A stretch of 64,000 nucleotides of DNA from Cohnella rhizosphaerae (GCF_029525575.1 NZ_JAPDIA010000008.1:1426001-1490000), one strand, 5' to 3'. Counted from the first letter of the stretch, positions 35,514 through 44,912 are shown. The notes: a model not told the origin generated them from the sequence alone. Translations and numbers: made by a program.

Positions 35514-36800
35514 TCATCCTCTCTTCGGCGCAAGGCCGGTCTGTTCGTTTTGTTCGATCGTCGGCATCGGGGCGAGCGGTTCCACTTGGTCCTCGGCGAA
35601 CGAGAGCAGGTGACCCAGCTTGGAACGCTTCGTCCGAAGATACGATTTGTTGTCCTCGTTCTCGTTCATCTGGATCGGCACGCGCTCCACGATTTCCAGG
35701 CCGTAGCCTTCGAGGCCGCGGACCTTGCGCGGATTGTTCGTCAGGAGCCGGATGCGCCGGACGCCGAGATCCTTGAGAATTTGCGCGCCGATGCCGTAGT
35801 CCCGGAGATCCGGCGCGAACCCCAATTTTATATTCGCCTCGACCGTGTCCAATCCCTCTTCTTGGAGCTGGTAGGCGCGAAGTTTGTTGAGCAATCCGAT
35901 GCCGCGGCCTTCCTGCCGCATGTAGAGGAGAATGCCGCGCCCTTCTCGTGCGATCTGTCGCATCGCGGCCTCAAGCTGCGGACCGCAATCGCAGCGGTGC
36001 GAATGGAAGATATCGCCGGTCAGGCATTCCGAGTGCACCCGCAGCAGCACGGGCTCGCTGTCGTCGATGACGCCTTTGACGAGGGCGACGTGTTCCTTGT
36101 TGTCTACCTCGTTCGTGTAGGCGACCATATCGAAATCGCCGAAGTCGGTCGGCATGCGGACGGAAACCTCGCGCTTCACGAGCTTTTCCTTGTCGTTGCG
36201 GTAGCGAATCAGCTCTTGGATCGAGATCAGCTTCAGGTCGTGCTCCTTGGCGAAAAGCTGCAGATCGGGCAGCCGCGCCATCGTCCCGTCTTCCTTGATG
36301 ACCTCGCAGATGACGGCTGCCGGAGCGGAATCGCACAATATGGCGAGGTCGATCGCGGCTTCCGTATGCCCGGAACGGCGCAGCACGCCGCCTTTTTTCG
36401 CGATCAGCGGAAAAATATGCCCCGGCTTGCGAAAATCGCCCGGCTTGGCCTCCGGATCGATTAGGCCCTTCACGGTCATGGCCCGTTCATAAGCGGAAAT
36501 GCCCGTCGTCGTCGAGACATGGTCGACCGACACCGTGAACGCGGTGCCGTGATAATCCGTGTTGTGGCTTACCATAGGCGGCAGCTCGAGCTGCTCCGCC
36601 CGTTCCTGCGTGATCGGCGCGCAGACGAGCCCGCGCGCTTTCGTGATCATGAAGTTGATCACTTCAGGCGTCGCCATTTCGGCGAGCGCGATGAGATCGC
36701 CTTCGTTTTCCCGGTCTTCGTCGTCCACGACGAGCACCATTTTGCCCTGCTTCAAATCCGCCAGCGCCGACTCGATCGTATCGAAAGTTCCGAATTCCAT
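35514..36800 (-). CDS. ribBA: Bifunctional RibBA (DHBP synthase / GTP cyclohydrolase II)
   Basis: RibBA supplies both precursors of riboflavin. The N-terminal DHBP synthase domain has DDEDRENEGD and RRSGHTEAAIDL; the C-terminal GTP cyclohydrolase II domain has the zinc site C-x10-C-x-C around SECLTGD and HRCDCGPQ, and YMRQEGRGIGLLNK. ATG 36800 (MEFGTFDT) with an AGGGGG-rich leader is chosen over an upstream start; length about 428 aa. The C terminus has a 35-residue extension. Confidence 0.96.
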   Translation of the reverse strand: MEFGTFDTIESALADLKQGKMVLVVDDEDRENEGDLIALAEMATPEVINFMITKARGLVCAPITQERAEQLELPPMVSHNTDYHGTAFTVSVDHVSTTTGISAYERAMTVKGLIDPEAKPGDFRKPGHIFPLIAKKGGVLRRSGHTEAAIDLAILCDSAPAAVICEVIKEDGTMARLPDLQLFAKEHDLKLISIQELIRYRNDKEKLVKREVSVRMPTDFGDFDMVAYTNEVDNKEHVALVKGVIDDSEPVLLRVHSECLTGDIFHSHRCDCGPQLEAAMRQIAREGRGILLYMRQEGRGIGLLNKLRAYQLQEEGLDTVEANIKLGFAPDLRDYGIGAQILKDLGVRRIRLLTNNPRKVRGLEGYGLEIVERVPIQMNENEDNKSYLRTKRSKLGHLLSFAEDQVEPLAPMPTIEQNEQTGLAPKRG

Positions 36801-36828
36801 TTCCCTTTTCCCCCTTGTGCCGTCCAAG

Positions 36829-37506
36829 TCAGAAGCCGAACTCTCTCAGCTTCGCTTCCGTGAGCCCGGAGGCGTATGCGGCCTGCGGTGCGGGCACCGG
36901 ACCTCCGTGTCTCTCATGCAGCAGATGATCGATATATTTGCCCAAAATGTCGTTTTCTACGTTGACCGAAGCGCCGGGCTGCTTATGCGCGAGCGCCGTC
37001 TCCGCCAACGTATGCGGAATGATCGAGACGGCCAGCGTCCCGGACGTCCGGTCCGCATCGACGACGGTCAGGCTGATGCCGTCCAGCGTGATCGAGCCCT
37101 GCGGCAAGACGAGCCGCAGCAGATGCGCCTGTTCGGGCCGAAGCCTGAATACGACGGCGTTCGCTTCATGCGTCCGTGACACGATCACCGCCGTGCCGTC
37201 TACATGCCCTTGCACGATATGGCCGCCGAAGCGGCCGCCGGCGAGCATCGCCCGTTCGAGATTGACGGGTTCGCCAGGCTTTAGATGCTTGAGATTGGTG
37301 TGCCGGTACGTCTCCGGCATGACGTCCGCACCGAAGCCGCTGCCGTTGAAGGCGACGACCGTCAGGCATACGCCGTTCACGGCGATGCTGTCGCCGAGCT
37401 TCACGTCCTCCAGCACCTTGCGCGCGGACACCGTCACCACCAGCGCTTCGCCGCGGCTCTCGATCCGCTGCAGCTTGCCGACTTCTTCAATGAGTCCCGT
37501 GAACAT
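36829..37506 (-). CDS. ribE: Riboflavin synthase alpha subunit
   Basis: RibE converts two lumazines to riboflavin plus the pyrimidine. The 225-aa protein consists of two lumazine-binding barrels, each opening with a MFTGLIEEVG-like or GGRFGGHIVQGHVDGT segment, and SLTVVDAD in the second. GGAGGATAGC precedes ATG 37506. It is the first gene after the FMN riboswitch; ribD, usually first, is missing. Confidence 0.95.
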   Translation of the reverse strand: MFTGLIEEVGKLQRIESRGEALVVTVSARKVLEDVKLGDSIAVNGVCLTVVAFNGSGFGADVMPETYRHTNLKHLKPGEPVNLERAMLAGGRFGGHIVQGHVDGTAVIVSRTHEANAVVFRLRPEQAHLLRLVLPQGSITLDGISLTVVDADRTSGTLAVSIIPHTLAETALAHKQPGASVNVENDILGKYIDHLLHERHGGPVPAPQAAYASGLTEAKLREFGF

Positions 37507-37611
37507 CCGCTATCCTCCTTCTTCGCGCCGCCCGGGATGACACGGTCTCGCGCGACGATTCGTCGCACGACGTTCTCATTTTCATAACCGGCTCGGCAGC
37601 TTGCTTGATGA

Positions 37612-37645
37612 CGCAAAAAAACCCGGAGAGCCTCCCCCCGGGTCG
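37612..37645 (-). terminator. Terminator in the rib leader (riboswitch expression platform)
   Basis: Minus-strand hairpin ACCCGGGGGG-AGG-CTCTCCGGGT is followed by seven T. It lies between the FMN aptamer and ribE and would end transcription when FMN is bound. It is about 180 bases beyond the aptamer, longer than the usual platform. Confidence 0.8.
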
Positions 37646-37824
37646 AATAGTCGCACAGCATCAAATAGACCAGCGGCATGTATAAAGAAGTCGTCCGGCT
37701 TGAAATGCAAAAAATCGTCGCATCGATTGTGAAATGCAGCACAAACACAACCGTCGCTGACCACGATTACCTGCATCTCCTGCCGCACTTCCAGCTTCAT
37801 AAACGCATTCGGCCGTGCTGCGCT

Positions 37825-38003
37825 TCCTTCTCCCATCCAGACTGTCACTGTCGGTCCCGGATTCTCACCGGATCCACCGCCTCGCGCCGTCATCGGAATG
37901 AAAGGCGCTACTGCGGGTCACGGACTGACGGCTGTCCTCTCGATCGTATCGCAAGGAGGCCGATCACCGCCGGTGGGGAATTGCACCCCGCCCCGAAGGT
38001 AAG
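37825..38003 (-). promoter_or_regulatory. FMN riboswitch (RFN element)
   Basis: The minus strand reads the conserved RFN blocks in order: ACCTTCGGGGCGGGGTG, AATTCCCCACCGGCGGTGAT, a variable arm, GTCAGTCCGTGACCCGC, GGTGGATCCGGTG, AGAATCCGGGACCGACAGT and GACAGTCTGGATGGGAGAAG. It controls the ribE-ribBA-ribH genes by sensing FMN. Confidence 0.95.
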
Positions 38004-38164
38004 CATCAAAAATCGTTCGTCGAACCTCGCATCGTCTGCAGTGATCTGTATGACAAGCTATATCCGACTCGCAAAATCGGAATGAACGATTTATAGGCAT
38101 GTTAGCACCATCATTGAAAAAAAAGCAAGGATTTTCATCGGCAGCTTATGATCGCAGGCCGAAC

Positions 38165-38200
38165 GCAAAAAAAAAGACCCGCTGCAGGAGCGGGTCTCCA
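38165..38200 (-). terminator. Intrinsic terminator of ppiB
   Basis: Hairpin GGAGACCCGCT-CCTGC-AGCGGGTCT is followed on the minus strand by nine T, directly after the ppiB stop. Confidence 0.92.
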
Positions 38201-38207
38201 TAAAAAG

Positions 38208-38636
38208 TTACTCGGCAACGGAAATCGACTCGAACTTATCGCCGCCGCGCAGCGCATCGACGTGCTCCATGCCGGACACGACCTTGCCGAAAACGGTGTG
38301 GACGCCGTCCAGGTGCGGCTGCGGCGCGTAAACGATATAAAACTGGCTGCCGCCCGTGTTCTTGCCGCGGTGAGCCATCGCTAGCGCGCCGCGCTCATGC
38401 TTGTTCGGGTTGATCTCGCAGTCGATCTCGTAGCCCGGACCGCCCGTGCCGTTGCCGTTGGGGCATCCGCCCTGGGCGACGAAGCCCGGAATGACGCGAT
38501 GAAAGCTCAGGTTATTATAGAAGCCCGTGTTGGCCAGCTTCTCGAAGTTGGCGACCGTATTCGGGGCGTCCTTGTCGAACAGTTCGATGACGACCTCGTT
38601 GCCGTTGGCCAGTTTGATGGTGGCTTGCTTGGACAT
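38208..38636 (-). CDS. ppiB: Cyclophilin-type peptidyl-prolyl cis-trans isomerase
   Basis: A 142-aa cytosolic cyclophilin. Motifs: NTVANFEKLANTGFYNNLSFHRVIPGF with the catalytic Arg, QGGCPNGNGTGGPGYEI, LAMAHRGKNTGGSQFYI and HTVFGKVVSGMEHVD. No signal peptide. It lies between the rib operon and lysA, the same order as B. subtilis. Confidence 0.96.
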   Translation of the reverse strand: MSKQATIKLANGNEVVIELFDKDAPNTVANFEKLANTGFYNNLSFHRVIPGFVAQGGCPNGNGTGGPGYEIDCEINPNKHERGALAMAHRGKNTGGSQFYIVYAPQPHLDGVHTVFGKVVSGMEHVDALRGGDKFESISVAE

Positions 38637-38701
38637 TGCAGATCAACGCTCCTTCTCATTCGCTGTTTTTGACTTGTCCCATCATACTACATTTTGAGAA
38701 A

Positions 38702-38734
38702 AAGGAAAAAGGCCGTCGCGAGCGGCGGCCTTGG
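38702..38734 (-). terminator. Intrinsic terminator of lysA
   Basis: Minus-strand hairpin AAGGCCGCCGCTCGCGACGGCCTT is followed by TTTCCTTTTTC, about 40 bases after lysA. Confidence 0.8.
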
Positions 38735-38774
38735 TCGCAGGCTCGCGATACCGGTGCGCGAACCTCGGTCTCTA

Positions 38775-40106
38775 TCAGCCTCGAACCGTTTCCTTGCGGA
38801 GGCGTTCGGGCAGCAGATCGTTGCGGGCGATATCCTCGAACGATTCGCGCGCGACGACAAGGTCTGCTTGTCCGTCCTTCACGAAGACGACCGCGGGACG
38901 GCGAATGCGGTTGTAATTGCTCGCCATCGCATAGTTGTAAGCGCCCGTGCAGAACACAGCGAGCACGTCGCCGGACTGCACCGCGGGCAGCTTGAGGTCC
39001 CAGATGAGCATGTCGCCGCTCTCGCAGCACTTGCCCGCGACCGATACGAGCTCGGTCGCTTCGTCTTCGGGACGGTTGGCGAGCACCGCTTCGTACTTGG
39101 ATTCGTAAAGCGCCGGACGCGGATTGTCCGTCATGCCGCCGTCGACGGCGATATACTTGCGGACGCCGGGAATATCCTTGCTCGTGCCGACGGTATACAG
39201 CGTCGTGCCCGCATCGCCGACGATGCTGCGGCCCGGTTCGACCCAGATCTCGGGAAGCGGGTAGTCCGCGGCCGTGAACGAAGCGATGATCGCGCCCGTG
39301 ATCGCCTCGACGTAGGTCGCCACAGGCAGAGGCGCGTCGCCTTCGACGTAACGGATGCCGAAGCCGCCGCCCAGGTTGATGACGGTAAACGTCTTGTCCA
39401 GCTTGGCGCGCACTTCGAGGGAGAAAGCGGCGACTTTTTCGACTGCCATGCGGAAACCTTCGACCTCGAAAATTTGCGAGCCGATATGCGAGTGCACGCC
39501 GAGCAGGTTAAGCTGCGGCTGACGGAGCGCCTCTTCGACGGCGCGAAGCGCCGTGCCGTTGCCGATATCGAAGCCGAACTTGGAGTCCTGCTGACCGGTG
39601 GAGATGTAGTCGTGGGTGTGCGCCTCGACGCCCGGCGTCACGCGAAGCAGAATGTTGACCTTCTGGCCGCGCTCCGCGGCGATGGCGTTCAAAAGCGCGA
39701 GCTCGGTGAAGTTGTCGACGACAAAGCAGCCGATGCCGGCGTTCAGCGCCATCTCGATCTCGTCCGGCGTCTTGTTGTTGCCGTGGAAGTGGATGCGCTC
39801 CGCCGGGAATCCCGCCTGCAGCGCCGTATACAGCTCGCCGTCGGAGACGACGTCGAGACTCATGCCCTCTTCTTCGGCGACGCGGCACATGGCCATGACG
39901 CAAAAAGCCTTCGATGCGTAAGCGACCTGGAACTTCAGCCCCGTCGCCTTGAACGCTTCGACGTACTCGCGGGCGCGCTGGCGAACGAGCGCCTCGTCCA
40001 CGACGTACAGCGGCGTGCCGAACTTCGCGGCCAGGTCGAGCGCATCGACGCCCCCGATCTCGAGATGTCCCTTGTCGTTGATGCGGCTGGTACCGTGAAA
40101 GTACAT
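38775..40106 (-). CDS. lysA: Diaminopimelate decarboxylase
   Basis: LysA makes L-lysine from meso-diaminopimelate with PLP. From ATG 40106 (MYFHGTSRIN) the 443-aa protein has the PLP lysine in VAYASKAFC, HFHGNNKTPDEI, the glycine loop LGGGFGIRY, EPGRSIVGDAGT and CESGDMLIWD with the catalytic Cys. Length matches B. subtilis (439). AAAAGGGGA precedes the start; the frame is open further upstream but without similarity. In spores, lysA supplies the DAP/lysine branch next to the spoVA genes. Confidence 0.96.
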   Translation of the reverse strand: MYFHGTSRINDKGHLEIGGVDALDLAAKFGTPLYVVDEALVRQRAREYVEAFKATGLKFQVAYASKAFCVMAMCRVAEEEGMSLDVVSDGELYTALQAGFPAERIHFHGNNKTPDEIEMALNAGIGCFVVDNFTELALLNAIAAERGQKVNILLRVTPGVEAHTHDYISTGQQDSKFGFDIGNGTALRAVEEALRQPQLNLLGVHSHIGSQIFEVEGFRMAVEKVAAFSLEVRAKLDKTFTVINLGGGFGIRYVEGDAPLPVATYVEAITGAIIASFTAADYPLPEIWVEPGRSIVGDAGTTLYTVGTSKDIPGVRKYIAVDGGMTDNPRPALYESKYEAVLANRPEDEATELVSVAGKCCESGDMLIWDLKLPAVQSGDVLAVFCTGAYNYAMASNYNRIRRPAVVFVKDGQADLVVARESFEDIARNDLLPERLRKETVRG

Positions 40107-40270
40107 GTATGATTTCCCCTTTTCGGACTGGAATTCGATCGCGGCGTACGATTGGACAGGGCGCTGCCCCGTCTTTATACGCGATAATCTGAGTATATCC
40201 CAGGATACGATTCGGGGAAATGGAGGAATTGGCGCATCATTTGCATTCCTTCGCGCCGGCGCCGCGCGCC

Positions 40271-41937
40271 TCATTCCGAAGGCTGTTTGCCGCTTTGCTT
40301 CGGCCTGTATATCGACGGTCGCATTTTGATCTTCGGCAGCGGCCTGCGCAATAGCACGTTTAACAGCGCCGGACCGTTAAAAGGAATGAACGGCCACATA
40401 TAGGGCGTGTTGTACGACCGGATCATGACCAGGGCGACGAGCATCATCGCCGAGCCGGCGACAAACCCCGGCAGTTGAAACAGGAACACGGCGAACAACA
40501 GTACCAGTCGGACGATTCGGTTGGCCAGTCCAAGCTCATAGCTGGGCGTGGCAAAGGTCCCGATCGCGGCCACCGCCATGTACAAGATGACTTCGTTGAT
40601 AAAAAAGCCCCGTCTTGACGGCGATGTCCCCGATCAGAATCGCCGATACGAGCGACATCGCGGTGACGAGCGGCGTCGGCGTATGAACGGCCGCGAGCCG
40701 CATCAGGTCGACGCCGATCTCGACCAGAAGGAACTGGACGATGAGCGGCAGGTCGCCGGTCTTGTCCGCGCCGAGAAACCAGAGCCACGACGGACGCAGC
40801 TGCGGCGACTCCGCGTACATGTACCACAACGGCATAAGAAACATGGACGCCAGTAGGCCGAAGAACCGGATCCACCGCAAATACGTTCCGATAAAGGGGC
40901 TTTGCCGGTTCTCCTCGGCATGCTGGATCAAGTCGAAATAAGTGGTCGGAAGCATCATCACGCTGGGCGAGGTGTCCACGAGGACGGTCACGCTGCCCTC
41001 CAGCAAATGAGAGGCGACGACATCCGGCCTTTCGGAGTAGCGGACGAGCGGAAAAGGATTCCAGCCCGTCTTGACCGTGATTTCTTCAAGCTGTTTGTCC
41101 GCTAGCGGAATGCCGTCGATTTTGACCGCTTTGATCTTGTCCCGCACCGATTCGACGAGCTTCGTATCGGCCACGTCGTCGATGTACACGATCGCGACGT
41201 CCGTCTTCGTGCGCTCGCCGACCTTCGTAATTTCGAAGCGCAGCTTCGGATCCCGCAGACGGCGGCGAATCAATCCGACGTTGGTCAACAAGCTCTCGGT
41301 GAAGCCGTCTTTGCTGCCCCGAACGACTTTTTCGAGCTCGGGCTGATCCGGCTGGCGTCCCGGATACTGCCGGACGTCCATGAGCAGCGCACGCTGCTCG
41401 CCGTCCACGTAAAAAAGCGGCATTGCCCACGAGCACGTCGTCCACCATTTGCGCAAACGAGTCGACTTCGCGGATCTGAATGGAGGGCATGTAATATTTC
41501 AGAAAGCTCTCCAAGGCGTCGTGTCCGACGCTGTCCGGAGACAGATAGGATAAACGCTTCAACAATTCGGTCAGCGCGGTGTCCTTCGCGAAGCTGCTCA
41601 AAAACAACAGTCCCGTGCGCTGTCCGCTGAAAGTCATTTCTCTGATCTGGACGTCGAAGGAGGCCGACATCCCGAGCGCCTGCTTGACCTTTTCCAGCCA
41701 TTCGTCGATATCGGCCGGGATCATAACTTCCGTATTTTTGGCGTCCGCGGATCGCCGCGTCCGCTTATCGTGTCGTTCATCGTCATGCCGTGCGAACTTC
41801 TCCTTGCCCGTGCGTTTCTTCTTGTCCGGATCCGTCGGAATCAACGGCCGAATCGGCGGCGTTTCATCCGCGGGCTGATCCGGGCGAGCCGCGCCCTCCT
41901 TGCTGAGCTCCATGCTGCCGTGTTCGGTCATATCCAT
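40271..41937 (-). CDS. spoVAF: SpoVAF, GerA-family spore protein (two frame breaks)
   Basis: SpoVAF is a GerA-type membrane protein of the inner spore membrane linked to DPA channel function and germination. The soluble N-terminal domain (LSYLSPDSVGHDALESFLKYY, GRQPDQPELEKVVRGSKDGF, NVGLIRRRLRDP) is followed by membrane spans (FFGLLASMFLMPLWYMY, LPLIVQFLLVEIGVDLMRLA). Breaks lie at 41411-41416 and 40601-40606, each six A on plus where five restore the frame (AFYVDGEQ and TGLFINEVILYMA). The repaired length is about 555 aa with a charged N-terminal extension. Confidence 0.9.
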
Positions 41938-41955
41938 CCCAGCTTGCCCCTCCTG

Positions 41956-42391
41956 TCATTCATGCATCGGTTGGAACAACAGCCAATCCGCCAGCGAGCC
42001 CGCGACCTTGCCCAGCACCATCGCGATCAGCAATGCGAACAGATAAGGCCCGAGCTTCAGCCGCTTGGCGACGATCGGTATGACGTTCAGCACCTCGGTT
42101 AGCGCGGCAGCCAGCATGCCGACGAAGATGCCCTGGAAAACAGCCGGCGCGAGCAGCCATCCTTCTCCGAGCGACAGCCGCCAGTCGAATTGGTCCGCGC
42201 AGTTGAACCCGATGACGCCGAAGATCAGCGCAGACTCGAAAATCGCCGAACGCCGGTACGCCCGCGTCAGTTGAACGAGTCTCAGGCACGAGATCCAGTA
42301 CGATGAGCAGCGCGACGAACGCGCTTCCGACCGCGAACCCGCCGGACAGGCCGACGATCGCCACGAGCGCTTCGCCGCCAAGCTCACGCAT
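41956..42391 (-). CDS. spoVAB: SpoVAB (frame break near 42280-42287)
   Basis: A membrane component of the SpoVA system for dipicolinic acid movement into spores. ATG 42391 starts MRELGGEALVAIVGLSGGFAVGSAFVALLIVLDLVP; removing one base near CCTGAGACT then gives RLVQLTRAYRRSAIFESA, and later spans LLAPAVFQGIFVGMLAAALTEVLNVIP and LFALLIAMVLGKVAGSL. The repaired length is about 144 aa (B. subtilis 141). This is the one break in the window not in a long homopolymer. Overlaps spoVAA by eight bases. Confidence 0.88.
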
Positions 42392-43018
42392 CCGGTCCCG
42401 CCTCCCTCTCCCGGGCTTTTGCGTACTCTTCCGTGATGACGTAGTGGTTCACGTTTTCCTGGTACATGAACATCTCCACCTCCAACGGGTTCGGTTCGTC
42501 GTTCAGCCTTTTGCGGAAGACGCGGTTAAAAAAGATGAGCATGCCCAGTCCGACGCCGATCGAATACGGAATTTCGAACAACCAGGCATGGCGATCCGGG
42601 CGACCCGTCAGCAATTCGATGATTCGCCGTTGGACGACCGGCATATCCACGTCCGCATGGAAGTTCATGATGGCCATGCCCGAACCGAAAAAAAAGCAGC
42701 AAGCCAAGCGGCGACGAGGAGCGCGTATCTCGGTTTTACCTTTCCGCTTTGCGTCATTTCAAGCAGCACATGCGGCTCTCCGAACGTTTCGACCGTGAGT
42801 TCGGGGTCGAAGCGACGGATCAGCCGTACGATTTGGAGCATGTCGATCATCAGCAGGTTCCCGTCATCCGGACGCATCTTCCAGACGGTCAAATCGCGAA
42901 TGCGATCGGCATAACGGCGATCGGTCTCGATCGACGCAATATCGCCAAGCTTGATGACGGCGCCGGGCAGCACGTCGACGCGTCTTCGCAAACGTAAATA
43001 TACGATACCGGCTTTCAA
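42384..43018 (-). CDS. spoVAA: SpoVAA (frame break near 42688-42695)
   Basis: SpoVAA has a soluble N-terminal domain (VYLRLRRRVDVLPGAVIKLGDIA; MLQIVRLIRRFDPEL; ETFGEPHVLLEM) and two C-terminal membrane spans. The frame breaks in eight T on the coding strand inside the first span; the second part continues FFFGSGMAIMNFHADVDMPVVQRRI. TTG 43018 with GGAGG upstream is the likely start, giving about 211 aa (B. subtilis 206). It follows sigF across a terminator. Confidence 0.88.
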
Positions 43019-43088
43019 CCGCCGCACCTCCAGCGATCGTTTCCATGTAGTATGAAGCAAGGCCTGTCATCCCATCCGCTCCCAAAGC

Positions 43089-43130
43089 AAAAAAAAGACC
43101 GCGCCCCCCGCTAAAAAGGGCGTACGGTCT
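43089..43130 (-). terminator. Intrinsic terminator between sigF and spoVAA
   Basis: Minus-strand hairpin AGACCGTACGCCC...GGGGCGCGGTCT followed by eight T. It separates the spoIIA operon from the spoVA genes, which are expected to have their own late-forespore expression. Confidence 0.85.
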
Positions 43131-43167
43131 TGTCTCTTGCACTCCTCGCGCGTATGGAATCGCGCGT

Positions 43168-43925
43168 TTATTGGGCGATTTGCTCCTTGATGCTTTGCAA
43201 TATTTTTTCTCCAGCCTGCTCACCTGCACTTGCGAGATGCCGAGCCGTCCGGCGACCTCCGACTGCGTCTGATCTCGGAAATACCGCAGGTAAACGATCA
43301 ACCGCTCTCTTTCCGACAGCGCTTGGATGGCTTGCGTCAGCGCGAGCTTGTCGAACCACTTTTCCTGCGCGTCGTCGGAGATTTGGTCCATCAGCGTGAT
43401 GGGGTCGCCGTCATTTTCGAAAACCGTCTCGTGAATCGAAGTCGGCGGCTTATTGGCTTCCTGGGCGAACACGATTTCTTCGGGCGTGACGCCGAGACGT
43501 TCGGCGACCTCGCCGATCGTCGGCTGCCTGCCGAGCACCTTGGACAGCTCGTCCTTCGTCTTTCGCACCTTGCCCGCCATTTCCTTGAGAGACCGACTGA
43601 CCTTGAGCGTTCCGTCGTCTCTCAAAAATCTTTGAATCTCGCCGATGATCATCGGCACCGCATAAGTAGAAAATTTGACCTCGTAAGAGAGATCGAACTT
43701 GTCCACCGACTTCAGCAGCCCGATGCAACCGATCTGGAACAAATCGTCAGGATCGTAGCCGCGACCGGCAAAACGCTGCACGACGGACCAGACGAGCCTG
43801 ATGTTGCTCGACACCAACGTGTCGCGGGCCGAACTGTCGCCCGATTGACTTAGCGCGATGAGCCTTTTGACCTCCGCATCTTCAAGATAACCCGGCGGCG
43901 AAGATCGCTTCCATTCGATATCCAT
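43168..43925 (-). CDS. sigF: RNA polymerase sigma-F factor (frame break near 43203-43208)
   Basis: Sigma-F is the first forespore-specific sigma factor. From ATG 43925 it shows region 2 (ARDTLVSSNIRLVWSVVQRF, DDLFQIGCIGLLKSVDKFD, FSTYAVPMIIGEIQRFLRDDG), region 3 (VSRSLKEMAGKVRKTKDEL) and region 4 (LSERERLIVYLRYF, TQSEVAGRLGISQVQVSRLE). The frame breaks in six A on the coding strand; seven gives LEKKILQSIKEQIAQ and the stop at 43168, a 252-aa protein of normal length. Third gene of the spoIIA operon. Confidence 0.95.
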
Positions 43926-43947
43926 GCCCCCAACCCCTGCCGCGGTA

Positions 43948-44395
43948 TTAGTTGAACAATGCTTTTTTTGGACTCGATGCGCTTCTTCATCCTGAGGCTC
44001 GTCCCTTGCCGAGGCGCGCTCGTCGCTTCGAATTCGTCCATGAAGTTTTCCATGATCGTGAAGCCCATGCCCGAGCGCTCGAGCTCGGGTCTCGACGTGA
44101 ACAACGGTTGACGCGCGATATCGAGATCTTCGATGCCCCGCCCTTCGTCGCGAATCAGGATCGAGATCGTATCTCCCGCGATCTCGACCTCGAGATGAAC
44201 GATTCCGGAAGGATCGTTGTCGTAGCCGTGAATAATGGAATTGGTGACCGCCTCGGATACGACCGTTTTGATATCGTTGATCTGTTCCAGCGTCGGATCG
44301 AGCTGCGACACAAAAGCCGCGACAGCGACTCGCGCGAAGGCTTCGTTTTCCGACCTTGCGGCAAAGGAGAGTTTCATATGGTTGTCGATGCTCAT
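43948..44395 (-). CDS. spoIIAB: SpoIIAB, anti-sigma-F kinase (frame break near 43963-43969)
   Basis: SpoIIAB holds sigma-F inactive and phosphorylates SpoIIAA. The GHKL ATPase motifs are the N-box VSEAVTNSIIHGYDND, the G1 box DEGRGIEDLDIA and the G2-like RSGMGFTIMENFMD. Near the 3' end a run of seven A on the coding strand overruns the stop; with six the protein ends ESKKALFN at 43948, about 148 aa as in the family (146). Overlaps spoIIAA by four bases (ATGA). Confidence 0.94.
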
Positions 44396-44745
44396 GATAC
44401 GACCTCCAGACCGGCCAGCGCCGAACGTTCATTGTCATAGAAAGATAGAATCTTGAACAAGCCGGACAGCTCGAACAGCCGTTTGACGTTGTCGTGCGCA
44501 TCGCAGACGACCATGCGGCCGCCGCGCCCTTTCACGAGCTTGTAGCGCCCCAGTACGACGCCGAGTCCCGAGCTGTCCATGAATTGCAGGTCCCTCAGGC
44601 TAAGCACGACGTGGTCGCACCTGCCGCGCAGTATCGCATCCTCCATCTTGAAGCGAACGATATCCGCCGTATGATGGTCCAATTCCCCTCTCAAGCGAAC
44701 GATGAGCACGTTGCGCTGCTGCTCCAGTTCCACCTGCAAGCTCAT
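44392..44745 (-). CDS. spoIIAA: SpoIIAA, anti-anti-sigma-F factor
   Basis: A 117-aa STAS-domain protein which, when dephosphorylated in the forespore, releases sigma-F from SpoIIAB. The phosphorylation site is the serine in DLQFMDSSGLGVVLGRY (near residue 58). Length matches B. subtilis. First gene of the operon, preceded by GAGAGGAG and a sigma-H/Spo0A promoter region. Confidence 0.96.
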   Translation of the reverse strand: MSLQVELEQQRNVLIVRLRGELDHHTADIVRFKMEDAILRGRCDHVVLSLRDLQFMDSSGLGVVLGRYKLVKGRGGRMVVCDAHDNVKRLFELSGLFKILSFYDNERSALAGLEVVS

Positions 44746-44794
44746 TTTACGATTCTCCTCTCATGCGCCTTCAAGTTTATGGTAGATGCATACC

Positions 44795-44864
44795 TTTCTA
44801 CGAATCGCTTCCTCATTCCTGCCCTCCGACAAAACTAGAAGAAGCCTTCGAAAAGGCGACAAAA
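44795..44864 (-). promoter_or_regulatory. Sigma-H promoter with two Spo0A boxes upstream of spoIIAA
   Basis: On the minus strand: -35 GCAGGAATG (44814-44822) and -10 GTAGAAA (44795-44801), spacer 12, fit the sigma-H consensus (RNAGGAWWW, RNNGAAT). Spo0A-like boxes TTTGTCGGA (44825-44833) and TTTTGTCGCC (44855-44864) lie just upstream, about three helical turns apart. The arrangement parallels the B. subtilis spoIIA promoter. Confidence 0.7.
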
Positions 44865-44866
44865 TA

Positions 44867-44907
44867 CGCAAAGCAGCGGAGACGATTTTTCGTCCCGCCG
44901 CCTTGCG
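44867..44907 (-). terminator. Probable intrinsic terminator of dacF
   Basis: Minus-strand hairpin CGCAAGGCGGCGGGACGA...TCGTCTCCGCTGCTTTGCG with small mismatches is followed by TATTTTG, right after the dacF stop and just before the Spo0A boxes. Confidence 0.65.
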
Positions 44908-44912
44908 TCCGT

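Noticed and set aside
37582..38085. Open frames on both strands across the rib leader
   Set aside because: They overlap the FMN aptamer and its terminator; their translation shows no family and the RNA structure explains the sequence.
42864..44501. A 545-codon frame covering sigF with long extensions on both sides
   Set aside because: Only the central part is SigF; the rest is out-of-frame sequence of spoIIAB and of the region after the sigF frame break.
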